From: Bacteroidota bacterium
Lineage (GTDB): Bacteria; Bacteroidota; Bacteroidia; Chitinophagales; Chitinophagaceae
Length of the DNA: 64,000 bases
Direction: 5' to 3'
Assembly: GCA_024640255.1 (NCBI GenBank)
Contig: JAHEFI010000047.1
Span: 80,689-144,688 of the forward strand
Position numbers and translations under genes: made by a program. The notes beneath the pieces were generated by a model, which ran no database searches, was not told where the DNA came from, and saw only the letters and a list, made by a program, of their open reading frames with translations. This document shows positions 55,020-62,714 of the stretch, piece by piece (position 1 is the first letter of the stretch; every line of letters starts with the position of its first letter).

Positions 55020-56138
55020 ATGAAAGAACTGGTTGAAATAATTCGTGCATATGACCAAGCCAAAAAAAATGCAATGCAAACAGTTTTGGCTACAGTTGTT
55101 CATGTAGAAGGCTCGTCTTATAGAAGACCCGGTGCAAGAATGCTTGTTTTAGAATCTGGTTTAATGATTGGCGCAATAAGTGGTGGATGTTTGGAAGGTG
55201 ATGCGCTAAAAAAAGCTTTATTAACTTTTACGGATCGAACTACAAGGTTAATTACTTATGATACTAGCAATGAAGATGATGCTACTGTGGGAATACAACT
55301 AGGTTGCGAAGGTGTTATTCAAGTTTTATTTGAATATATAAACCATAGCCAAGAAAACAATCCTATTGAACTTTTAAGAAAAGCTTGTAACAATAGACAA
55401 AAAGCAGTAATTGTTACTTTATTTGATGTACAAGACAAAAAAAATCCTTTAATGGGAACTGCTTTTTTATTGGACGAACAAGAACATTTTGAATCTAATG
55501 TAGTAGCAGAAATTAACACAAGTATTTTAGTTGATGCTCGACAAGTGTTAACAAATGCAAGTGCACATTTTAGTCAGTATAAAATAGGAGAAAAATCCAT
55601 CCAAGCTTTTTTAGATTATATACAACCACCTATTTCCATTGTGATAGTTGGTGCTGGCAATGATGCTATTCCTTTGTCACAAATGGCGGATTTGTTAGGA
55701 TGGGAAGTAAAAGTAGTAGATGGAAGGAATACACATGCTAAACAAGATAGATTTATTAGTGCTTGTCAGGTGTTGGTGAGTAAACCAGAAAAAGTGTTAG
55801 AGCAAATAAAAATAGACAATCGTACTTGTTTTGTTTTAATGACCCATAATTATCAATACGATTTACAAATGCTTAAAGCTTTATTGCCTTTGGATCTTCC
55901 TTATATTGGGTTATTGGGTCCCAAAAAGAAATTAGAAAAGGTATTAAATGAATTAGCAGAACAAGGATATGTTCCTACAGAAGCACAATTAGCAAATGTA
56001 TATGGTCCAACTGGATTAGATATTGGGGCAGAAACAGCAGAAGAAATTGCAAGTAGTATTATTGCTGAGATTCAAATGGTATTGAATAGAAAAGAAGGCA
56101 TTCAACTAAGAAATAAAAATACACCCATTCATCAATAA
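55020..56138 (+). CDS. XdhC/CoxI family molybdenum-hydroxylase maturation factor
   Basis: 372 residues. An N-terminal XdhC domain (ATVVHVEGSSYRRPGARMLV, IGAISGGCLEGD) is followed by a C-terminal Rossmann domain (IVIVGAGNDAIPLSQMADLLG, and LLGPKKKLEKVL). XdhC binds molybdenum cofactor and assists sulfuration and insertion into xanthine-dehydrogenase-type enzymes. Its position directly after the structural subunits fits a dedicated chaperone. The next gene starts on its stop codon. Confidence 0.93.
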   Translation: MKELVEIIRAYDQAKKNAMQTVLATVVHVEGSSYRRPGARMLVLESGLMIGAISGGCLEGDALKKALLTFTDRTTRLITYDTSNEDDATVGIQLGCEGVIQVLFEYINHSQENNPIELLRKACNNRQKAVIVTLFDVQDKKNPLMGTAFLLDEQEHFESNVVAEINTSILVDARQVLTNASAHFSQYKIGEKSIQAFLDYIQPPISIVIVGAGNDAIPLSQMADLLGWEVKVVDGRNTHAKQDRFISACQVLVSKPEKVLEQIKIDNRTCFVLMTHNYQYDLQMLKALLPLDLPYIGLLGPKKKLEKVLNELAEQGYVPTEAQLANVYGPTGLDIGAETAEEIASSIIAEIQMVLNRKEGIQLRNKNTPIHQ

Positions 56139-56764
56139 TGGATACTGTGCATCAATATAAAATTGACAACTGCGCTGTAGTGATTATTGCTGCAGGAGAA
56201 AGCAAGCGTTTAGGTTCTCCAAAACAGTTATTATTATTGGATAAGGATTCCATGTTGAATAGGTTGATTAAAATGGTGCAAAAAGCAGTTGATTTTCCTA
56301 TCTATTTAGTTTTAGGGGCAAATGCGGAAAAAATAAAAGCACAATTGCCTAATGTAAGCTTGAATATTGTTGAAAATACTGAATGGCAGGAAGGTATGGG
56401 AAGCTCCATTCGATTGGGTGTGCAAGCAGTGGCAAGTAGTGCGAATAAACACGACGGAGTATTAATACTAGTTTGTGATCAACCTTATTTATCTGAATCG
56501 TCAATAAAAGACTTGATTGCACTTCAAGCAATTAAGAATACAGCTATAGCTGCATCTTTTTATGCAAATATTGCTGGAACGCCTGCATTGTTTCATCAAT
56601 CTGTTTTTTCAGATTTATTGGCATTAAAAGGAGATCAAGGCGCAAAAAGAATAATACAAGAAAGAGACCAAGAACTTGCTAAATTGCAGTTCGAAAAGGG
56701 TGTATTAGATATTGATACACCAGAAGATTATCAACAATTACTGAAAGAGGCGAGCAAGCAATGA
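56138..56764 (+). CDS. mocA: molybdenum cofactor nucleotidyltransferase (MocA-like)
   Basis: 208 residues. NTP-transferase fold with AAGESKRLGSPKQLLLL (GxGxSxRxGxPK-type), VLILVCDQPYLSE and GTPALFHQS. MocA attaches CMP to form the cytosine dinucleotide cofactor needed by xanthine/aldehyde-oxidase-family enzymes; MobA would attach GMP. The context with XdhC and IorAB favours MocA. The ATG overlaps the XdhC stop by 1 bp and its own end overlaps moaA by 4 bp. Confidence 0.88.
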   Translation: MDTVHQYKIDNCAVVIIAAGESKRLGSPKQLLLLDKDSMLNRLIKMVQKAVDFPIYLVLGANAEKIKAQLPNVSLNIVENTEWQEGMGSSIRLGVQAVASSANKHDGVLILVCDQPYLSESSIKDLIALQAIKNTAIAASFYANIAGTPALFHQSVFSDLLALKGDQGAKRIIQERDQELAKLQFEKGVLDIDTPEDYQQLLKEASKQ

Positions 56765-57741
56765 TAAAAGACAAATTTAATAGAGTACACGATTATTTAA
56801 GAATCTCCTTGACGGATAACTGCAATCTAAGATGCTTTTATTGCATGCCTGAGGAAGAGTATCATTTCACGCCTTCTAGTAAATTAATGCAGGCAGATGA
56901 AATTGAAGCGATTGCCGCAGTTTTTGTAAGAGAAGGTGTTAAAAAAATAAGATTAACTGGCGGTGAGCCCTTGGTAAGAAAAGACTTTGCTAATATTTTA
57001 AAAAGATTGTCTACTCTTGGAGTACAAATAACCATGACAACCAATGCAACAAGGTTACATGAATTTGTGGTTGATATAAAAAATGCAGGTATTCAATCCT
57101 TAAATATTAGCTTGGATACATTGCAAAAAGACAGATTTATTTTAATGACCAAGCGTGACCAATATGAACAAGTAATGAGTAATATTCAGTTATTACTAGA
57201 AAATGGTATTGGTGTTAAAGTAAACGTGGTAGCAATGAAAGGCATTAATGATGAAGAGATCAATGATTTTGTTAGATGGACTAAAGAAACGCCTATTCAT
57301 ATAAGATTTATAGAGTTCATGCCATTTGATGGCAACCAATGGAATAGAGATAAGGTAATTACACTGCAAGAAATATTAGATAAAGTCAAAACTGAATTTG
57401 ATTTTTCTTCATTAGAGAGAAATGCACATGAAACTGCTAAGAATTATCAAGTAAATGGACATAAAGGAACTTTTGCAGTAATTAGTACAATGAGCGCACC
57501 ATTTTGTGGCGATTGTAATAGAATTCGATTAACGGCTGATGGCAAAATGAAGAATTGTTTATTCTCTACCTCTGAAACAGACATATTAACTGCTTTGAGA
57601 AATGGGGAAGATATAACCCCTTTAATTCATCAAAATATTGCCACTAAAAAAGAAGCACTAGGAGGACAATTCACTACAGATTTAGAAAAAATTGAAGCAA
57701 AGGACTTGCATAATAGAACTATGATAAGTATTGGAGGATAA
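56761..57741 (+). CDS. moaA: GTP 3',8-cyclase, first step of molybdopterin synthesis
   Basis: 326 residues. Radical SAM cluster CNLRCFYCM (C-x3-C-x2-C), GGEP motif LTGGEPLV, and the second 4Fe-4S site CGDCNRIRL ... NCLF. It ends in GG, as MoaA should (ISIGG). It converts GTP to cyclic 8-oxo-type cPMP precursor with MoaC. It overlaps mocA. Confidence 0.97.
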   Translation: MIKDKFNRVHDYLRISLTDNCNLRCFYCMPEEEYHFTPSSKLMQADEIEAIAAVFVREGVKKIRLTGGEPLVRKDFANILKRLSTLGVQITMTTNATRLHEFVVDIKNAGIQSLNISLDTLQKDRFILMTKRDQYEQVMSNIQLLLENGIGVKVNVVAMKGINDEEINDFVRWTKETPIHIRFIEFMPFDGNQWNRDKVITLQEILDKVKTEFDFSSLERNAHETAKNYQVNGHKGTFAVISTMSAPFCGDCNRIRLTADGKMKNCLFSTSETDILTALRNGEDITPLIHQNIATKKEALGGQFTTDLEKIEAKDLHNRTMISIGG

Positions 57742-57757
57742 ATTTAATGAGTATTCT

Positions 57758-58942
57758 ATGGTAAGTGTAAATGAAGCAAAAAATATCATCAGGAATCAAA
57801 TATTTTCTCTCGATTCAATAATATTGAATTTAGATGATGCTATGGGTTATGCTGTAAATGAGAACATTATATCTCCAATCAATGTGCCATCTTTTATACA
57901 ATCCTCTATGGATGGGTATGCTTTTGCTTTTGATGATTTTAAAAGTGCTGCATCATTTACAATTATAGATACTATTCAGGCAGGAGACAGTTCTTCAAAT
58001 AAGATTCAGCAAAACCAAGCGGTAAGAATATTTACTGGAGCAGCTTTGCCTATTGGGGCAGATACGGTCTTGATGCAAGAGAAAGCAAAAGTGGAGGATG
58101 ATCAATTATTTGTGTTAGACGAAAAACTGCAAAAAGGAACTAATGCAAGAAGTATTGGCGCAGACATGCAAGAAAATGCAATTGCTGTAAAGAAAGGGAC
58201 CATATTGACTCCAGGCGCTATTGGCTTGTTGGCAAGCTTGGGTATTACTAAAGTATCAGTTACACGAAAACCTACTATCAATATTATATTAACAGGTAAT
58301 GAGTTGCAGGATATAGGCAAGCCATTGACTCCTGGTCAAATTTATGAATCAAACTCTCATACATTAAAAGCAGGACTAAATAGATTCGGCATTAAAGAGG
58401 TTAATTTTATAAAAGTTGCTGATCAATTAGAGGCGGTTACAGAAGCGATCAAGGTATCGCTAAACAAATTTGATTTAACAATTTTGACAGGAGGAATTAG
58501 TGTTGGGGATTTTGATTTTGTTTTAGAGGCTTGTCAACAAAATAATATAGAGCAGATTTTTCATAAAGTAAAGCAGAAACCAGGAAAGCCACTATATATT
58601 GGGAAAAAAGAAACAAAGGTGGTTTGTGCATTGCCGGGTAATCCAGCTTCTGTATTATCTTGTTTTAATCATTACGTTAGCATAGTGCTTGATCAATTAT
58701 CCAATACTTCTTTAGAAATGAAGACGGTACAAGCTAGCTTAACCAATACTTATTCAAAACCAATTGGATTAACTCATTTCTTGAAAGGCTTGTATAATCA
58801 TGTCACCAATGAAGTGACTATCTTAGATGGACAGGAATCATTTAAGATGAGTGCTTTTGCTATGGCCAATTGTTTTGTAGAGTTACCAGAAGATATATTA
58901 GAAATTCGTTCAAGTGAAATCGTAAAAATACATTTGTTTTAA
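57758..58942 (+). CDS. moeA: molybdopterin molybdenumtransferase
   Basis: 394 residues from the ATG at 57758 (MVSVNEAKNII). The ORF track starts at a TTG inside moaA, which I think less likely. MoeA features: IQSSMDGYAFAF, IFTGAALPIGADTVL, TGNEL, LTGGISVGDFDFV and CALPGNPASVLSCF. It inserts molybdate into adenylated molybdopterin made by the MoaB/Mog domain. The gene is in the Moco operon, directly after moaA. Confidence 0.95.
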   Translation: MVSVNEAKNIIRNQIFSLDSIILNLDDAMGYAVNENIISPINVPSFIQSSMDGYAFAFDDFKSAASFTIIDTIQAGDSSSNKIQQNQAVRIFTGAALPIGADTVLMQEKAKVEDDQLFVLDEKLQKGTNARSIGADMQENAIAVKKGTILTPGAIGLLASLGITKVSVTRKPTINIILTGNELQDIGKPLTPGQIYESNSHTLKAGLNRFGIKEVNFIKVADQLEAVTEAIKVSLNKFDLTILTGGISVGDFDFVLEACQQNNIEQIFHKVKQKPGKPLYIGKKETKVVCALPGNPASVLSCFNHYVSIVLDQLSNTSLEMKTVQASLTNTYSKPIGLTHFLKGLYNHVTNEVTILDGQESFKMSAFAMANCFVELPEDILEIRSSEIVKIHLF

Positions 58943-58957
58943 CCCTTAATTTTTATA

Positions 58958-59683
58958 ATGAGCATCAGTTTTTTTATATTATTATTTATCGTAGCATTAT
59001 TATACGCTTCAGTAGGACATGGAGGAGCAAGTGGTTATTTGGCTTTGATGGCCATCTACGGATTTGCACCTGATATTATGAAACCTTCTGCATTAATTTT
59101 AAACTTATTTGTCTCTCTTACTTCCTTTATTATGTTCTATAAAGGCGGTCATTTTAAATGGAAATTATTTTTGCCATTTGCCTTGGCTTCAATTCCATTT
59201 TCTTTTTTAGGGGGTACAATTAGTTTAGATGCAGTAATTTATAAAAAAGTATTAGGAGTGCTTTTATTATTGCCTGTGATTCGTTTTTTCTTTTATCCTA
59301 ATACGGAAGAAGCTAACTTAAAATCCAATAATATTATACTGTCCATATTGATTGGCGCTATTATTGGATTCTTATCTGGATTAATTGGCATAGGAGGTGG
59401 CATTATTTTATCTCCTGTTTTGTTGTTATTAAACTGGACCAATCAAAAACAAACTGCTGCCATTAGTGCCTTGTTTATTTTTGTCAATTCTATCGCTGGA
59501 TTAATTGGCCAAATCTCTAAAGGAGTTCATATCGACAGTTCGGTTTATAGCTTTGTTGCCATTGCTTTTGCAGGTGGTTTAGTAGGTGCTTGGCTGGGTT
59601 CTTTGAAATTCAATCAAAATATATTGAAATATACTTTAGCAATAGTTTTATTAATGGCATCAGTTAAACTAATTTTAACCTAA
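58958..59683 (+). CDS. TSUP/TauE-SafE family permease
   Basis: 241 residues with about seven or eight membrane spans and two repeats. SVGHGGASGYLALMA is the first conserved motif and LIGIGGGIILSPVLLLL the second. Family members export sulfite or organosulfur compounds, or take up anions. It lies in the middle of the Moco operon. A link to sulfur handling for cofactor sulfuration, or to molybdate/sulfite transport, is possible but unproven. Confidence 0.9.
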   Translation: MSISFFILLFIVALLYASVGHGGASGYLALMAIYGFAPDIMKPSALILNLFVSLTSFIMFYKGGHFKWKLFLPFALASIPFSFLGGTISLDAVIYKKVLGVLLLLPVIRFFFYPNTEEANLKSNNIILSILIGAIIGFLSGLIGIGGGIILSPVLLLLNWTNQKQTAAISALFIFVNSIAGLIGQISKGVHIDSSVYSFVAIAFAGGLVGAWLGSLKFNQNILKYTLAIVLLMASVKLILT

Positions 59684-59692
59684 TATTTAATA

Positions 59693-59926
59693 ATGACAGT
59701 CGAAGTACAATTTTTTGGACAATTAATAGACAAAACAGGCAAGTCCTCTATTCAAATAGAGCACACAGCTAGTTTGACTCAGTTGAAAGAAATATTGTTC
59801 TCTGACTTTCCTCTTTTAAAAGGCTCAAAATTCATCATTGCAATTAATAATAAAATGGCCACTGAGCATTCTGCTATCCCTAAAGATGCAAAAATTGCTT
59901 TAATGCCACCCTTTTCTGGAGGATAA
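59693..59926 (+). CDS. moaD: molybdopterin synthase small subunit
   Basis: 77 residues, ubiquitin-like fold, ending PPFSGG. The C-terminal Gly-Gly is adenylated by MoeB and then converted to a thiocarboxylate that donates sulfur to the pterin. It is followed by moeB after 1 bp, and moaE lies next. Confidence 0.95.
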   Translation: MTVEVQFFGQLIDKTGKSSIQIEHTASLTQLKEILFSDFPLLKGSKFIIAINNKMATEHSAIPKDAKIALMPPFSGG

Positions 59927-59927
59927 A

Positions 59928-60734
59928 ATGGAAAAGTCAAAAGAATATATATTAAGATACCAAAGACAAATCACCTTAAATGGTTTTGGAATTGTAGCGC
60001 AAGAAAAGCTAACTAATGCCAAAGTTTTAGTAGTGGGCGCCGGAGGATTAGGATGTCCAATCTTGCAATATTTAGTTGCGGCAGGAGTAGGTGAAGTGGG
60101 TATTATAGATAATGATCAAGTTGCTCTTTCCAATTTAAATAGACAAACCTTATTTGGTCAAGAAGATATTGGAAAAGATAAAGCTATCATTGCTGCTCAG
60201 AAATTAGCTGAACAAAATAATTTAGTTAAGCTAAATGTATTTCAACAAAATTGTGATCAGTCATTTGCATTGGAACAATTTCCTTATTATGATATTATAG
60301 TGGATGCTACAGATAATTTTGCCACTAGGTATTTAATTAATGATGCTTGTGTTTTATTGAAAAAGCCGTTGGTGTTTGGCGCTGTATCACAATTTGAAGG
60401 CCAAGTAGCCGTATTTAATGTAATGAAAGAGGGTCAATCTTTAAATTATAGGGATCTATTCCCGGTACCTCCTAAAAACAATGAAGTGTTGAGTTGTGCA
60501 GAGGGAGGGGTATTAGGGGTATTGCCTGGAATCATCGGAATGATGCAAGCAATGGAAGTGATTAAATTAATTACAGGAATGGGAGAAGTCTTAGCAAATG
60601 AATTATTAACTTACAATGCTTTGAGTCAGGAAAATTATAAAATTCAAATAGTACAACATTCAGATAGTGAAAAAAATATGCCAACCACATTGGAGGCATT
60701 TACTAGTTTAAATTATCAATGGTTATGCAGTTAA
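59928..60734 (+). CDS. moeB: MoaD adenylyltransferase (MoeB/ThiF family)
   Basis: 268 residues. Rossmann ATP-binding loop VVGAGGLGCPILQYL, NLNRQTLFGQEDIGKDKA and DATDNFATRYLIND. The catalytic-Cys region SCAEGGVLGVLPGI is present. The zinc-binding C-x-x-C pairs of E. coli MoeB are not found, and there is no rhodanese domain. Adenylates the MoaD C-terminus. ThiF is an alternative, but the moaD-moeB-moaE order makes MoeB the better name. Confidence 0.92.
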   Translation: MEKSKEYILRYQRQITLNGFGIVAQEKLTNAKVLVVGAGGLGCPILQYLVAAGVGEVGIIDNDQVALSNLNRQTLFGQEDIGKDKAIIAAQKLAEQNNLVKLNVFQQNCDQSFALEQFPYYDIIVDATDNFATRYLINDACVLLKKPLVFGAVSQFEGQVAVFNVMKEGQSLNYRDLFPVPPKNNEVLSCAEGGVLGVLPGIIGMMQAMEVIKLITGMGEVLANELLTYNALSQENYKIQIVQHSDSEKNMPTTLEAFTSLNYQWLCS

Positions 60735-61159
60735 AGAATATTTTTATGGAAGGGGCCATACCTCCAAGCTTTATTGCTGATAGTATTGCCAAACATGCTT
60801 CTAAGACTGGCATTGGGGGGCATAATATTTTCTTAGGACAGGTTAGGACAGATGATATAGAGGGTAAAAAAGTATCCGCCATTGAGTATACAAGTAATGT
60901 TGAAATGGCTTTGGAGAAAATGCATGAAATTAGAGAGTCAATTTTTGCTAAATATGCTATTACTTGCATGCATGTGCATCATAGTTTGGGAAAGGTGAAT
61001 GCAGGTGAATTATGTTTATTTGTATTTACTTCTTCTAAGCATAGAAAAGTTGCCATAGATGCTTGCACAGAATGTGTAGAAAAAATAAAAGCAGAATTAC
61101 CTATTTGGGGAAAAGAGTTATTTGAGGGAGAGGGTTATCAATGGAAAGTAAATAGTTAA
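60719..61159 (+). CDS. moaE: molybdopterin synthase catalytic subunit
   Basis: 146 residues. MoaE features: GGHNIFLGQVRTDD, ISAIEYTSN-like AIEYTSNVEMALEKM, VHHSLGKVNAGELCLFVFTSSKHRKVAIDAC, and KAELPIWGKELFEG with the catalytic Lys. It forms a heterotetramer with MoaD to make molybdopterin. The gene overlaps moeB by 16 bp; an alternative ATG is 6 bp further in. Confidence 0.96.
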   Translation: MVMQLKNIFMEGAIPPSFIADSIAKHASKTGIGGHNIFLGQVRTDDIEGKKVSAIEYTSNVEMALEKMHEIRESIFAKYAITCMHVHHSLGKVNAGELCLFVFTSSKHRKVAIDACTECVEKIKAELPIWGKELFEGEGYQWKVNS

Positions 61160-61176
61160 ATTTATCAATTTTTATC

Positions 61177-62085
61177 ATGGTTAATATTACTCATAAATCT
61201 TCAACATTAAGAATTGCTATTGCAACAGGCATTGTTAAAGTGTCTGATCAAAAAACTATTGATGCTATACAAAACAAATTAGTGCCGAAAGGAGATGTAT
61301 TTGAATTTAGTAGAGCTGCAGGATTATTGGCATGTAAAAAAACTTATGAAGTAGTTCCCGATTGTCATCCCTTACCTATTGAGTATACCTCTATAACGCA
61401 TGCTGTTAATGGCTTAGAAATAAAAATAACAGTTGAAGTTCATACAGTGTATAAAACCGGTGTCGAAGTGGAAGCTATGCACGGAGTAATGATTACGGCT
61501 TTAACAATGTATGATATGTTAAAGCCAATTGATAAGCATGTAGAGATAATGAATGTTCAATTAGAAGAAAAAAAAGGAGGCAAGTCTGATATTAAATACG
61601 CTTATCCTGAAACGCTGAAAGTGGCAGTGATTACATGTAGTGATACTATTAGCAAAGGTATGGGAGAAGACAAGAGTGGGTTAACGGTAGAAACACATTT
61701 GCAAAAACATCATTTATCCGTTACCAATAAAAAAATAATTGCTGATGATTTTGATACTATTCAAACTGAAGCAAAAAATTTAGTGAATGAAGGATATCAA
61801 TTAATCATATTTACAGGAGGTACCGGTTTGTCTTCTAGAGATATTACTCCAGATGCAATAAGACCCTTAATTGAAAAAGAAGTGCCAGGGGTAATGGAAG
61901 CTGCAAGAAATTACGGACAACAAAGAACCCCTTATGCAATGCTTTCTAGAGGTATTGCAGGTTTTGTTGGAGATAGTTTGCTTATTACACTACCGGGCTC
62001 ACCTAGGGGTGCAGAAGAAAGTATGAATGCCATCTTCCCTTATATTTTACATGTTTTCAAAGTAAAAGAAGGGGTGAAGCATTAA
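61177..62085 (+). CDS. moaCB: bifunctional MoaC-MoaB (Mog) fusion
   Basis: 302 residues. Residues 1-140 are MoaC (cPMP synthase), with SRAAGLLACKKTYEVVPDCHPLPI and EVEAMHGVMITALTMYDM. Residues about 150-302 are a MoaB/Mog-type molybdopterin adenylyltransferase, with VITCSDTISKG, FTGGTGLSSRDITPDA and LPGSPRGAEES. One polypeptide thus covers the second and fourth steps of the pathway. Such fusions are known from Bacteroidota. Confidence 0.95.
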   Translation: MVNITHKSSTLRIAIATGIVKVSDQKTIDAIQNKLVPKGDVFEFSRAAGLLACKKTYEVVPDCHPLPIEYTSITHAVNGLEIKITVEVHTVYKTGVEVEAMHGVMITALTMYDMLKPIDKHVEIMNVQLEEKKGGKSDIKYAYPETLKVAVITCSDTISKGMGEDKSGLTVETHLQKHHLSVTNKKIIADDFDTIQTEAKNLVNEGYQLIIFTGGTGLSSRDITPDAIRPLIEKEVPGVMEAARNYGQQRTPYAMLSRGIAGFVGDSLLITLPGSPRGAEESMNAIFPYILHVFKVKEGVKH

Positions 62086-62103
62086 TTCAATAAAAAATAT
62101 ATT

Positions 62104-62682
62104 ATGCGTATTTATAAATTTTCTTTTCTTATTGTGTCATTGTTTGTATTAACTGCTTTACATGCACAAACAGATAGTACTACACTTGAAAAAGTAACCG
62201 TAAAAAAAAGACTTCCTTCTCCTGTTACTATTGTGAATGACCGTTATGCTTCAAGAGGTATGTTTAAAAATACGGTGAATGTAAAAATGTTGGATTTTAT
62301 TAATAATCCTCCAGCTGCAACCAATTTACCCATACTTGAATATTTAAGAGGAAAACTAGCTGGTGTTTTTATTGAAAGAGGCATGAATGGAAATTATGTG
62401 ATCACTTCCGGAAGGGTTAAAACATTTACCGATGATGCAGGTGTTAAAATTTATTTAGATGAACAATTAATAGATGCTGAATTTTTAGCGGATATATTTC
62501 CTAAAGATGTTGCATTGGTAAAATATTTTCAACCGGGTGCTTCTATGAGCACAGCATTAGCAGCTTCTTCTGGCACTTTAGCCATTTATACCAGAAAAGG
62601 GGAAGATATGTTCAATTTTAGTGATAAAGCCGAAATGAAAGCCATCAATAAGATAGTTGATTCATTAAAGAAGAACCAATAG
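62104..62682 (+). CDS. secreted TonB plug-like domain protein
   Basis: 192 residues with a signal peptide (about 1-21, ending LHA-Q). The rest resembles an isolated plug domain: ILEYLRGKLAGVFIERG and LAIYTRKGED at the end, as in the plugs of TonB-dependent receptors. There is no barrel. Isolated plug-like proteins are found in Bacteroidota, with roles that are unclear. It follows the Moco operon by 18 bp, so it could be its last gene. Confidence 0.75.
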   Translation: MRIYKFSFLIVSLFVLTALHAQTDSTTLEKVTVKKRLPSPVTIVNDRYASRGMFKNTVNVKMLDFINNPPAATNLPILEYLRGKLAGVFIERGMNGNYVITSGRVKTFTDDAGVKIYLDEQLIDAEFLADIFPKDVALVKYFQPGASMSTALAASSGTLAIYTRKGEDMFNFSDKAEMKAINKIVDSLKKNQ

Positions 62683-62714
62683 GCTTTTCCTTATTTTTGT
62701 GAAAACTTTTTTCC

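Noticed and set aside
57731-57757. TTG start of moeA inside moaA
   Set aside because: The ATG at 57758 gives a normal MoeA N-terminus. The extension has no family match I recall.
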